This document shows positions 27,154 through 36,457 of a stretch of DNA of 64,000 nt, piece by piece. The position numbers and the translations under genes were made by a program. Within the stretch, counting starts at the first letter, position 1. Each line of letters opens with the position of its first letter. This DNA is from Acidobacteriota bacterium. Its GTDB lineage: Bacteria; Acidobacteriota; Blastocatellia; UBA7656. The notes under the pieces are model-generated. The model saw only the letters and a list, made by a program, of their open reading frames with translations, had not been told where the DNA came from and did not search any database. The stretch covers positions 91,767 through 155,766 of the forward strand of contig JBBPIG010000016.1 in NCBI GenBank assembly GCA_038040445.1, read 5' to 3'.

Positions 27154-27585
27154 ATGAACGAACGAACAGGCGGTTCTTTTAGTTTGAGAGTCAGGCGGCG
27201 CCCTGCTCTTTTGCTAATCGCGCTGGGCGCGATGCTCTGTACATACGCTTGCGGAGGCGACTCGCATCATACCGGCGCCGCCGCGAACTATCCCACCGGG
27301 ATCAGCGAAGACATCGAGCAGCAACTCAAGTACGATGCTCGCGTTGAGAGCTTCGACACAAGCAGCAGCGAGGACCTGATCGTCAACGTAAATGAAACGT
27401 GGGTGCACTCTCCTCCAGGCATGCAGGAACGCTCAGTTGGACAGTGGTATAACACGTGGCACTCGAATCATAACGGCAGCGTGATCGTCCAGTACGACGG
27501 CAACAAGATAGCAAGCTGGACTAGCCAGGACGGATACAAACCCGAGACGAAGTCGAAGACCGGGGAGTCACAGTCCGAAGGCTGA
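27154..27585 (+). CDS. Putative lipoprotein, 143 aa
   Basis: Signal peptide with basic RVRRRPALLL and a lipobox at TYACGGD (Cys33). The mature protein contains an NVNETWVHSPPGMQERSVGQ segment and Trp/His-rich strands, then a Lys/Ser tail. No family is recognised. A GAGGCGACG stretch precedes the ATG. It is followed by a heptamer array and the VWA gene on the same strand. Confidence 0.78.
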   Translation: MNERTGGSFSLRVRRRPALLLIALGAMLCTYACGGDSHHTGAAANYPTGISEDIEQQLKYDARVESFDTSSSEDLIVNVNETWVHSPPGMQERSVGQWYNTWHSNHNGSVIVQYDGNKIASWTSQDGYKPETKSKTGESQSEG

Positions 27586-27597
27586 CTCAGGATGACG

Positions 27598-27643
27598 CAA
27601 ATTGAAAATTGAAAATTGAAGAAAATTTGAAATTTGAAATTGG
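27598..27643 (+). repeat. AAATTGA heptamer array D
   Basis: AAATTGA units, the same word family as arrays A and B, with one spacing slip in the middle, between the lipoprotein and VWA genes. Confidence 0.85.
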
Positions 27644-27717
27644 AGATGCACCTGCTCGGCCGGCCCGCCCGTATAATAGACATATCATCATCCGAGGCTA
27701 ACGGGAGGCTCTTATCG

Positions 27718-29346
27718 ATGGCTGCTCGAGTGCTCCACCTTATCTTGATTGGAATCTCTCTCTTCTCTGTTCCCGCGCTGGCATCCTCCGACGGAAGGCT
27801 CGAGCGCGAGTTTTCCCAACGCCTCACTACGATAACCGTCGAGAACCCGGATGGTATTACCGAGGCACAGACCTGGGCGGAATCCACGGTCAGGGTGATT
27901 GCCTCGCGTGCGAACAGCGATGGCGATGCGCTGAACTCGGAGGTCTCGTTTGGCGCGCCCGCGCCGGACCATTTGAGAGTCGCCGTAAGACTCAAAGGCG
28001 GTGGGCATCCAGTCAGGCTTACCCTTTATGTGCCAGGCTCGATGCACCTCGCCGTCCGAAGCATCAGAGGCAACGTCACTATTATGGGCGAGCTCGCCGG
28101 ACTCTCCGTTCATACTGAATCCGGGGCAATCACCCTTCATTTGCCGGAAGGTTCAAACTGCGATCTTTCGCTTCGCGCAATTAGAGGCGCGATCGAATCA
28201 AGAGTGCCTTTGAAGATCTTTGGGCGGACGGACGCTCATGTGCTCGACGCCAGAGCTGGTCAGGGCGGTTCGACGGTTATAGTTCGAAGTTCGCTGGGAA
28301 ACATCAGCGTTCTGCCGGACGTTGCGTCTCGCATCGCCATGCTAAGCAGAACGGCCGATAATCTGGATAAGACCGGTCCAATCAATAGCCTCGCGAAAAC
28401 ACCCGGTTCGAAATTGAACCCGACCGTTGAACCACGCTCATCGTCAGACCGTGATGGAATCCATTCGGGTGAGGAGCTGCTCAAGCTCGAAGCGCGCCTC
28501 GTCAACCTGAACGTGAAAGTCACAGATGTTAGCGGCAAGACGTTGCCCGCCCTAAGGAAGGAGGACTTCGTTGTCTACGAAGACGATGTTAAGCAAGTCG
28601 TCTCTTACTTCGAGCCCGTCACCGCTCCTTTGAATATCGTCTTGCTCCTCGACCTCAGCGGCAGCACCGAACATAAGATTAAGACTATGAAGAAAGCCGC
28701 GCAGAAGTTTGTCGACTCACTCAAGCCAACCGACCGCATAGCGGTTGCGGGGTTCACCAGGCGGTTTTTCGTCATATCGAATTTCACGACCGACCATCGG
28801 CTGCTCAAGGACCGCATCGACGACATCAAGAACCGCCACTCAGGCACGGCTTACTACGACGCGATGTGGGCCACGCTCGATCTGTTGGACGAAGCAAACG
28901 CTACGCGGAAAGCGATCGTCGTGCTGACCGATGGCGTAGACAACTCGCTGGACCATCCCAATGACTCCGAGTTTGATCCTAAGCATGGCTTCGACGAACT
29001 GCTCACGCGCATCGAGGAAGCCGACACCACTATCTATCCCATCTACCTTGATACCGAATATGAAACGGTAGGAATGAGCGGGCGGAATGGCCACGCAGCC
29101 TACGTCACCGCGCGCAAGCAACTCGCGGCGCTGGCGGAACAGACAGGCGCAGCGATGTTCAAAGCAGAACGAGCGGAAGACCTGGAAGGAGTGTACCAAC
29201 AAGTCGCGGCTGAGCTGCATTCGCTCTACAGCATGGCCTACACTCCGGAACTGGTGCGCACGGATGGAAAGTGGAGGAAGATCAACATCGCGGTTGCCTT
29301 ACCGGGGGCTAAGGTGAGAACGAAGCGTGGGTACTTTGCGAAGTAA
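27718..29346 (+). CDS. Exported VWA-domain protein of the acidobacterial VWFA-related type, 542 aa
   Basis: The start is the ATG at 27718, after GGGAGG; a signal peptide ends at VPALAS. Residues ~30-230 contain an adhesin-like region of short beta repeats (MHLAVRSIRGNVTIMGELAG, SGAITLHLPEG). Residues ~255-290 carry VKVTDVSGKTLPALRKEDFV, typical of the acidobacterial VWFA-related family. The VWA domain has a MIDAS motif DLSGS, a conserved Thr region and LTDGVDNSL, so it likely binds a divalent metal and a protein ligand outside the cytoplasm. Neighbouring TonB receptors are independent units. Confidence 0.92.
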   Translation: MAARVLHLILIGISLFSVPALASSDGRLEREFSQRLTTITVENPDGITEAQTWAESTVRVIASRANSDGDALNSEVSFGAPAPDHLRVAVRLKGGGHPVRLTLYVPGSMHLAVRSIRGNVTIMGELAGLSVHTESGAITLHLPEGSNCDLSLRAIRGAIESRVPLKIFGRTDAHVLDARAGQGGSTVIVRSSLGNISVLPDVASRIAMLSRTADNLDKTGPINSLAKTPGSKLNPTVEPRSSSDRDGIHSGEELLKLEARLVNLNVKVTDVSGKTLPALRKEDFVVYEDDVKQVVSYFEPVTAPLNIVLLLDLSGSTEHKIKTMKKAAQKFVDSLKPTDRIAVAGFTRRFFVISNFTTDHRLLKDRIDDIKNRHSGTAYYDAMWATLDLLDEANATRKAIVVLTDGVDNSLDHPNDSEFDPKHGFDELLTRIEEADTTIYPIYLDTEYETVGMSGRNGHAAYVTARKQLAALAEQTGAAMFKAERAEDLEGVYQQVAAELHSLYSMAYTPELVRTDGKWRKINIAVALPGAKVRTKRGYFAK

Positions 29347-29349
29347 AAA

Positions 29350-29511
29350 ATGCGTTCTCGTCAGATATGGGCAGCACGAACCGCTGTTCCTCAATTCGCC
29401 GGCGTCCCCGGCCGCTCGGTGCCCACGACCGCCGGGGCGTCGCAGAGCAAATACTACCTGCTTAACGGTCGAGGTAGATTCATGCGGATGGGCTTGAAGC
29501 TTACCTTCTAA
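29350..29511 (+). pseudogene. Possible C-terminal remnant of a TonB-dependent receptor, 53 codons
   Basis: An open frame starts 4 nt after the VWA stop and ends in GRGRFMRMGLKLTF, the form of the last barrel strand in Oar-type receptors (compare RVMQIGLKYIF and GSRWIQLSMRVEF in this window). It has no signal peptide. It may be what is left of a deleted receptor gene, or a chance frame. Confidence 0.4.
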
Positions 29512-30030
29512 TGTCCTTTTGATTCCTAGGGACGGCCGAGGTGGTGTTTGAGTTGAGAGTTCTCAAGCGAGACGCTCTGAATTCGGAACGATCCGAGCCA
29601 CCCAACTTCAATAGGCGGAGTTGGACCCAAGGGTCCAGTTCCGCAGTGGTTTTGCCGCTTGTCCAAACTTTACTTTCGCCGGATGCGAGTTCGAGCCTAT
29701 CGCCGCGATTTCCATTTTTTCGTAGAGACATCCAATTTGTTGGAGATAGTATTCACCGCTGCGCGCTCGGCGATAACCTAAGTACTGAGAAGCAACCAGC
29801 GTCGAACTCCCCTTGCATGTTGGCACGCGTTTTGCCAAAATCACGCTTCCCTCATTGCACTTATTCTCCGATTCGTCTGAATTAGCAACGGCCGGCAGGT
29901 ATCATAAGCGATACGTGCTCCAGTTCAAGGCGCAAACCAGGACCTCGACAATAACTGCTTCGGTGGACCTTTCGTTCCGCGAGGCTCGCCGAAGTCACAT
30001 CAGATGACGACACCGAAGGAGGAGAATTTA
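29512..30030. other. Intergenic region before the second TonB receptor
   Basis: About 520 bp with no gene. A small perfect palindrome TGGACCCAAGGGTCCA lies near 29630-29645 and could be an operator. AAGGAGGAG sits just before the receptor ATG. Confidence 0.5.
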
Positions 30031-33000
30031 ATGAAGGACTCTGCATTCTCATTGCTGCGTGGCGCTCCCTGCACGTCTGCATCAAGACAACGCGCGAGAG
30101 GCTTGCTGAAGCTGACGATTTCGCTAGTAGCGCTTCTGATCCTTTTGACGCCCACCAGGATCGCGCTGTCGCAGACAGCGACCACGTCCAGGATCTCGGG
30201 AACTGTAACTGACCCCAACAAAGCGGTGCTGCCCGGAGTGGAAGTCGAACTGTCTGACCCCACCACCAATCAGCGCCTGAAACAGACCACAGACGACACC
30301 GGGAAATACGTTTTTGCTACGGTTGCACCCGGGGTCTATAGCATGACCGTAACTAAACTGGGATTCCGCACGACAAGCTTTGCCTCTGTGAAAGTTGAAG
30401 TCTCGAAGTCCTACGATTTCGATGCGGTGCTCGAGGTCGGCGAGGTGAAGGAAATCGTCCAGGTCAGCGCCGGCGCGGGTGGGGATTTGCAGAAAACCGA
30501 TTCCACTGTAGGCAATGTGATTTCGGGAGCAATAATGCCGCGCTTTCCGGCTCTAACGCGCACGGCAAACGAGCTGCTCACGGTGCAACCCCTTGTGACG
30601 CCCGACGGCTCGGTAGCTGGGTCGCGAGCCGATCAGAGTACTTTCCTTCTGGACGGTATCGACATCACCAACCAATCGGTCGGAGGGCTCGGGACCTACG
30701 CACGACTACCGATCGACGGTATAGAGGAGTTTCGAGTCGGCGTCGCCAACCCGACCGCCGCTTTTGGTCGCGGCGCGGGAGGCCAGGTCTCGGTGATCAG
30801 TCGGCACGGCACCAACGACTATCACGGCGCGGCGTACTGGTATCACCAGAATGATAACCTCAACGCCCACGACTGGACCAGTAAACGCCTGGGGAGGAGA
30901 GCCGACGGCACCGAGGTGGTGCGTAAGGCTGAATTAAAAGACAACCGCTTCGGGTTCCGATTCGGCGGTCCCATCTACCCGTGGGAGGATAAGGCATTCG
31001 TGTTCCTCAACTATGAGGGACGGCGCTTCCCGCGGAGCACGCCGATTGTACGCGTCGTGCCGACCCCTACTTTGCGCGCGGGCATCCTGCGGTTCCGTGA
31101 TGCCTCGGGCAGCATCGTCTCTTACAATCTTGCCAATTCGGCTCTCTGCGGCGCTGCCGGTAATCAGCCTTGCGATCCGCGCGGACTTGGGCTGAGCCCC
31201 ACCATCTCATCGCTGTTCTCCAAGCTGCCTGAGGGTAACGACCCAACGCAGGGAGATGGGTTGAACACCATCGGCTTCCGGGGCAACGTCGGCAACCCAC
31301 TCACCAATGATTATTACAATGCCCGTGTGGACTACAACATCTCCAGCAACTGGCGGTTCGACGCGGCATTTCGCTACTTCGGAGAGTTGAACGGACTGGC
31401 GACTCCGGCCTCTATCGTCGGCGGAAATCTCGAGAGCCTGGGGAAGTCTCCCAACAGGCAGAACATGATCAGCGCCGGCGTGATCGGGACTTTCACCCCC
31501 AACCTGACGGGCGAGTTCCGTTTCGGTTGGGTTAGGATTCGAACGGCACAAGACGTGACCCGGCCAGATGCATCTGCTGGGATATTGAGCATCCCTGGAA
31601 CGGAGAGTGGCATCACCGATGGGCAGTCGCACATTGCTCTCGATCTGGGAGCTCGGGGCGGGTTCAACAGCCTTCTTTCGGAGCCCATCGACGTTGACAC
31701 CCAGGTGGCCCGCAAGCAGGCAAACGACAACAAGAATTTCCAGTACAACGCGGACATGACCTGGGTCAAGGGCGATCACACTTTCCAGTTCGGTAGCCAC
31801 CTTCGCTACCTGCCTACCAGGCACCTCCGCGACGATAAGGTGCTGGGTGCTCTGGGAGCGCTGGTCGCGCAGTTAGATTCCGATCTTGGGAGTGTTTCGA
31901 TTCCGGCCACAAGCCGGCCTCCGACTTGTAGTGCTACGATCACCAAAAACTGTCTGACTGCCGCCGACGTTTCGAACTTCAACCGGTTCTTTGCTTCGGC
32001 TACAGGGATCATTGACAACGTCAGCGTGCTCGCGGTTCGTGACGGCGAATTGAAACCTCTACCGTTCGGTCAACTGCTGGAGGCGGACACTACTTTGTGG
32101 GCGCCGGAGTTTTATTTCCAGGACGTTTGGCGAATCCGCCCGTCGCTGACGCTCACCTTCGGTCTAAACTACGGATGGCAGACGCCGCCAACGGAGAAAC
32201 TTGGGCGTCAGAGCGTTCAGATTGATGGCCAGACTCTGAAGGTGCAGACGGCCAGGGAGTATCTGCGGGCCAAGGAGCAAGCAGCCCGGGCCGGCAAGAT
32301 CTTCAATCCGCCGATCGCCTTCCAACCCATCAAGGAATCGGGTCGTAGCGGCGTATTCGACACCGACTGGAATAACATAGGGCCGCGCGTGGCTGCCGCC
32401 TGGAACCCATCCTTCAAGAACAAGTACCTGAACGCGCTCTTCGGGGATCGCAAGACAGTGATTCGCGGAGGCTACAGTCTTGTCTTCGATCGGCAGAACA
32501 CAGTGCAGAGCGTGATCATCCCCACGCTTGGTGTGGCCTTCGCTCAGACGCTCAACGTCAGCGCCCCGCTATGCAATTCCACTGGTAGTGGAGGCGCGGG
32601 CTGCAATGGAACCAGCACGAATCCGGCTTTGAGCGGGTTTCGCGTCGGCGTGGACGGCAAGATTCCGATACCGACGGTCCCGACGTTGGGAATGCCGATC
32701 TCCCCGTTCTGGGGCATCAGGCCCGGAGCCGTTGGGCCTCCATTCACTGCTGCTGGCGACTTGATTCTGGATCCCGAGATTCTTTCGTTCCAGGTGGACC
32801 CGACGATCGAGGTTGGCGAGAATCACGCAATCGACCTCACCTGGCAGCGTGAGCTCAAGGGAAATATGTTGCTTGAAGCCGGATATGTCGGCCGTTTCGC
32901 AAGGAAGCTCCCCCAGAGCATGAGCTTTGGCCAGGTGCCGTATATGTTTCTGGACACAGCGTCGAACCAGACGTTTGCTCAGGCGTTTGATGCGGTGGCA

Positions 33001-34071
33001 AACCAGCTGCGAACTGGAGTGTTGCCGGCCAATGTGACAGTCCAACCGTGGTTTGAGAATCTGTATCCCGCGTTGGGAGCCACGGCCGGAGGCACACGGG
33101 CTTTGGCGACCTCCCAGCAGGCGAACTTCATCAGCGGGAACATAAGCAGCATTTTTCAGACCATCGACGTACGCCGGCTGCGGAACGGACAGCAGCCCTT
33201 CAACAACTACGTTGCCCAAACGCTCTTCCTGCGCGCAAGCACGGGGTTGTCGAACTACAACGGCCTGTTCGTGACACTGCACAAGCGCCTGTCGCAGGGC
33301 TTGCTGTTCACCGTGAACTACACATTCTCGAGGTCGCTGGATCAACTCGGCGCCATCCAGAACGCGGCGAACGTGATGCCCAACAGCTTCGATCTGAACG
33401 CTGAGTACGGACCATCAGCCTTCGACATCACCCATCTGTTCAACACGAGTTGGCTGTATGACCTACCCTTCGGGGGCAGACATTTCCGCAGCTCGTTCAC
33501 GCCGCTGAACAAGGTGTTAGAAGGCTGGTACCTCTCGGGGATATTCACCGCTCAGAGCGGCGACCCGCTTACTGTCACCGAAAACGCGTTTGTGTGGGGC
33601 GGCAGCCGCTTCCTCGGATTCGCCTCCGGCGCGCTTTCTAAGGTGAACCCGGGCACGTTTGGGAACAGTGTCAATCGAGGCATTCCGGGGACAAACAACA
33701 TTGGCGTGACCGGCAATCCGGGTACGGGGGGATCGGGCCTTAATCTGTTTGGGAACCCCGAAGAAGTGTACAACCAGTTCCGCAGGGTGAACATCAGCAC
33801 CGACGGTCGTGCTGGCCGCGCCAACCCGCTGCGAGGAATGGGGAGATGGAATCTGGACACTTCCATCGGGAAGAAGACGAACATAACTGAAAAGGTGAAT
33901 GTTGTCTTTTCGGCAGACTTCTTCAACATCCTCAACAAGGTGGACTTCACAAACCCAGGCTTGTCGTTGACTGCGCCCACAAGCTTCGGAGTAATCACCA
34001 GCCAGTTCGTTCCGGCAAACCGGACTTCGGGCAGCAGGTGGATTCAACTCTCGATGCGCGTGGAGTTCTAA
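30031..34071 (+). CDS. Oar-type TonB-dependent receptor with carboxypeptidase-regulatory domain, 1346 aa
   Basis: Start chosen at the ATG 30031 because AGGAGG lies 7 nt before it; an ATG 27 nt upstream has no such site. Signal peptide to ALSQ, carboxypeptidase-regulatory domain (RISGTVTDPNKAVLPGVEVE, DTGKYVFATVAPGVY), plug domain (FLLDGIDITNQSVGG, IDGIEEFRVGVANPTA), barrel onset HGTNDYHGAAYWYHQN and RFGGPIYPWEDKAFVFLNYE, and a last strand RWIQLSMRVEF. A Gly/Thr-rich loop with a Cys pair (PLCNSTGSGGAGCNG) is in the middle. Related to, but not a recent duplicate of, the receptor at 21823. Confidence 0.94.
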   Translation: MKDSAFSLLRGAPCTSASRQRARGLLKLTISLVALLILLTPTRIALSQTATTSRISGTVTDPNKAVLPGVEVELSDPTTNQRLKQTTDDTGKYVFATVAPGVYSMTVTKLGFRTTSFASVKVEVSKSYDFDAVLEVGEVKEIVQVSAGAGGDLQKTDSTVGNVISGAIMPRFPALTRTANELLTVQPLVTPDGSVAGSRADQSTFLLDGIDITNQSVGGLGTYARLPIDGIEEFRVGVANPTAAFGRGAGGQVSVISRHGTNDYHGAAYWYHQNDNLNAHDWTSKRLGRRADGTEVVRKAELKDNRFGFRFGGPIYPWEDKAFVFLNYEGRRFPRSTPIVRVVPTPTLRAGILRFRDASGSIVSYNLANSALCGAAGNQPCDPRGLGLSPTISSLFSKLPEGNDPTQGDGLNTIGFRGNVGNPLTNDYYNARVDYNISSNWRFDAAFRYFGELNGLATPASIVGGNLESLGKSPNRQNMISAGVIGTFTPNLTGEFRFGWVRIRTAQDVTRPDASAGILSIPGTESGITDGQSHIALDLGARGGFNSLLSEPIDVDTQVARKQANDNKNFQYNADMTWVKGDHTFQFGSHLRYLPTRHLRDDKVLGALGALVAQLDSDLGSVSIPATSRPPTCSATITKNCLTAADVSNFNRFFASATGIIDNVSVLAVRDGELKPLPFGQLLEADTTLWAPEFYFQDVWRIRPSLTLTFGLNYGWQTPPTEKLGRQSVQIDGQTLKVQTAREYLRAKEQAARAGKIFNPPIAFQPIKESGRSGVFDTDWNNIGPRVAAAWNPSFKNKYLNALFGDRKTVIRGGYSLVFDRQNTVQSVIIPTLGVAFAQTLNVSAPLCNSTGSGGAGCNGTSTNPALSGFRVGVDGKIPIPTVPTLGMPISPFWGIRPGAVGPPFTAAGDLILDPEILSFQVDPTIEVGENHAIDLTWQRELKGNMLLEAGYVGRFARKLPQSMSFGQVPYMFLDTASNQTFAQAFDAVANQLRTGVLPANVTVQPWFENLYPALGATAGGTRALATSQQANFISGNISSIFQTIDVRRLRNGQQPFNNYVAQTLFLRASTGLSNYNGLFVTLHKRLSQGLLFTVNYTFSRSLDQLGAIQNAANVMPNSFDLNAEYGPSAFDITHLFNTSWLYDLPFGGRHFRSSFTPLNKVLEGWYLSGIFTAQSGDPLTVTENAFVWGGSRFLGFASGALSKVNPGTFGNSVNRGIPGTNNIGVTGNPGTGGSGLNLFGNPEEVYNQFRRVNISTDGRAGRANPLRGMGRWNLDTSIGKKTNITEKVNVVFSADFFNILNKVDFTNPGLSLTAPTSFGVITSQFVPANRTSGSRWIQLSMRVEF

Positions 34072-34102
34072 ATCCACCTGTGGTGAGTTGTTCTCGAATT
34101 AC

Positions 34103-34137
34103 GGGTTGGGCCGTGCGGCCCAGCCCGCCTTTTTTTG
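34103..34137 (+). terminator. Rho-independent terminator
   Basis: Stem GGGTTGGGCC / GGCCCAGCCC with loop GTGC, then GCCTTTTTTT. Ends the second receptor transcript before convergent trpE. Confidence 0.94.
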
Positions 34138-34203
34138 CTTCGAAGAAGTTCTCGGAGCGTCCACTCTCAATCGAGGGTCAACAACGATCCCTGTGCGAAG
34201 TAG

Positions 34204-35685
34204 CTACTGCTTCTCCGCCATCTCAATCGCCTGCAGCATCGCTCGGGCTTTGTTGACCGTTTCAACGTATTCGCTCTCGGGCACCGAGTCCGCAACGATC
34301 CCGGCTCCCGCTTGAAAGTAAGCGCGCCCGTCTTTAGTGACGATTGTGCGAATAGCAATGCACGAGTCAAGATTTCCCGAATAGTCGAGGTACATCACCG
34401 AACCCGCATAGACTCCCCGGCGAGTCGGCTCAAGCTCATCGATGATCTCCATCGCCCGAATCTTCGGCGCGCCACTCACCGTGCCCGCCGGGAAGCACGC
34501 GGCCAGCGCGTCAAAGCGATCCATTCCCGGCCGCAGCCGAGCCTTGATCGCAGAGACCAGATGCATCACATGCGAGTAACGTTCGACGATCATTAAATCG
34601 GTGACCTCAACCGAGCCGTAGTCTGCGACGCGCCCCAGATCATTGCGTCCCAGATCTACCAGCATTACATGTTCGGCCACTTCCTTTTCATCGGCGCGCA
34701 TCTCTTCGCCGAGCAACAGGTCTTCGGTGTCCGTCGCGCCACGCGGTCTTGTTCCCGCAATCGGGCGATACTCGATTCGCCGGCCCGTAGCACGCACCAG
34801 CATCTCAGGCGAAGCGCCAATGATCGACTGGTCTCCCGTCTTGAGGAAGAACATATAAGGCGAAGGATTCACGACGCGCAGAGCGCGGTAGACTTCGAAC
34901 GGATGCGCGCTTATTCCGACCTCGAATCGCTGCGAGAGCACCACCTGAAAAATGTCGCCCGCGGCGATGTACTCCTTGGCGGTCGCTACTGCCTCCTCGA
35001 ATGTTCCTTTCGCCATGTTTGAGCGCACCCGCGTATCGCCCGAAGCTTTCCGGCGCGGAAGCGGCTCGATCGGATCTTCGAGGCGAGCTTCTACGGCGTC
35101 GATGTCGTCGATCGCTTTGCGATACTCCGTCTCCAGGTCCTCCGTTCTGCCGTCGGTGAACACATTCGCGATAATGTGGATCTGATGTCGCACATGGTCG
35201 AAGACTAACAGCCGCGAGAAAAACATCATCACCGCGTCATCGATCCCGGTGTTGTCCGGGTGAGAGTCGGGAATCTTTTCGAACCAGCGCGCCGCATCGT
35301 AACTCAAGTAGCCGACAGCGCCGCATACGAACGGCGGCAAGTCGGGAAACCGAACCGGGAGGTGCCGCCCCGAGAGGCGGCGAAGCACGCTGAGCATCGG
35401 TTGATCAGTCGTTTCCGTGCCAGACTCGCTCTCGATCGTTACCGTGTTCGCGCGGCTGCGGACTATGATCTCCGGATCGAAGCCGAGAAACGAGTAACGT
35501 GCAACCTTCTCTCCGCCCTCTACCGACTCCAGCAGGAACGAGTAGGGACTGAGCCGTTCGATCTTCAAGTACGCAGCCACCGGCGTTAGAAGGTCCGCCA
35601 TCACTCGCTTGACTACGGGAATGACGGTGCCCTCGCCCGCCAGTCTTAGAAAGCCCTCATAGCTTTGCGGGAAAAGGTCATTCAT
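34204..35685 (-). CDS. trpE: Anthranilate synthase component I
   Basis: Makes anthranilate from chorismate with glutamine-derived ammonia, the first committed step of tryptophan synthesis. 493 residues: the N-terminal part has LERLSPYSFLLES-type text (IERLSPYSFLLESVEGG), which includes the Ser involved in tryptophan feedback; the chorismate-binding core has IAGTRPRGA, DEKEVAEHVMLVDLGRND, FPAGTVSGAPKIRAMEII, RRGVYAGSVMY and IRTIVTKDG, ending AGAGIVADSVPESEY. The ATG is 4 nt after the lutC stop, so it is the last gene of the lutABC run. trpG and trpD are not nearby. Confidence 0.94.
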   Translation of the reverse strand: MNDLFPQSYEGFLRLAGEGTVIPVVKRVMADLLTPVAAYLKIERLSPYSFLLESVEGGEKVARYSFLGFDPEIIVRSRANTVTIESESGTETTDQPMLSVLRRLSGRHLPVRFPDLPPFVCGAVGYLSYDAARWFEKIPDSHPDNTGIDDAVMMFFSRLLVFDHVRHQIHIIANVFTDGRTEDLETEYRKAIDDIDAVEARLEDPIEPLPRRKASGDTRVRSNMAKGTFEEAVATAKEYIAAGDIFQVVLSQRFEVGISAHPFEVYRALRVVNPSPYMFFLKTGDQSIIGASPEMLVRATGRRIEYRPIAGTRPRGATDTEDLLLGEEMRADEKEVAEHVMLVDLGRNDLGRVADYGSVEVTDLMIVERYSHVMHLVSAIKARLRPGMDRFDALAACFPAGTVSGAPKIRAMEIIDELEPTRRGVYAGSVMYLDYSGNLDSCIAIRTIVTKDGRAYFQAGAGIVADSVPESEYVETVNKARAMLQAIEMAEKQ

Positions 35686-35689
35686 GAAA

Positions 35690-36427
35690 TCAGTTCTCTA
35701 ACAACACGACATGCAACTGCTGCGGTCCGTGCACTCCGACCACCAGGGTCAGCTCGATATCCGCGGTGCGACTAGGACCCGTTATAAACGTAATCGCGCT
35801 GGTCAAAACTCTGCCTCCCGCCTCAGTCTCGCCGCGCAGAAGAGGAAACAGTTCGCACAAGCCCGGGATGACTTGCTCCGGCTTCATAACGGCTATATGA
35901 ATAGGCGGCAGCAGCGAGACCGAGCGAGCTTGTCCTTTGCGCGCCACCAAAACCAATGTACCGGTTTCCGCGAGCGCGTAATCGATAGCCGACACGCCGA
36001 TGTCGGCCTCGACGGCGGTTCGCATAAACTCGCGGTCGGTCCTCTCGGTCAAGAACGAGATGCCGGTTGCTCCGAGTCTCTCCGTCAAATCAATGCCGTC
36101 AATAAGCTGGGTATCCCAGCCGATGATGGTTTTTGCTCGCCGATCCGAAGCGAGCTGTTCAACGTATTGGAATGCAGCCTCACCCGTCGGCGCCGCGTAG
36201 AAGCGTCCTCCAACTGCCAGCAGTTCAGTCGCAAACTGCTTGATCAAGTCGTCGCGCCTCTGCTCGCAGTCTTTCTTGATCGCAAAGACCGACTGGTCAA
36301 GCTGCCGCCGCTGCGCGGCAACAGTCTCAGCGGGCGAGGGGGCTGACGTCACTTCTGTCTCGAGCGCGCGTCTTATGTCCCCGAGTATTTCTTCTCTTGC
36401 GCTTGTCGCAATCACTGAACACCTCAT
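35690..36427 (-). CDS. lutC: LutC/YkgG-family lactate utilisation protein
   Basis: A LUD-domain protein of 245 residues, third subunit of the LutABC L-lactate oxidation complex. The conserved Ala-Glu-Thr-Gly signature is in DYALAETGTLVLVA, followed by RSVSLLPPIHIAV and a C-terminal TFITGPSRTADIELTLVVGVHGP, all typical of LutC. The first ~80 residues are a variable helical region. It follows lutB by 30 nt on the same strand and is 4 nt from trpE. Confidence 0.92.
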   Translation of the reverse strand: MRCSVIATSAREEILGDIRRALETEVTSAPSPAETVAAQRRQLDQSVFAIKKDCEQRRDDLIKQFATELLAVGGRFYAAPTGEAAFQYVEQLASDRRAKTIIGWDTQLIDGIDLTERLGATGISFLTERTDREFMRTAVEADIGVSAIDYALAETGTLVLVARKGQARSVSLLPPIHIAVMKPEQVIPGLCELFPLLRGETEAGGRVLTSAITFITGPSRTADIELTLVVGVHGPQQLHVVLLEN

Positions 36428-36457
36428 CGCGAATGTAAACGAAGGCTGAAGCCTGCG

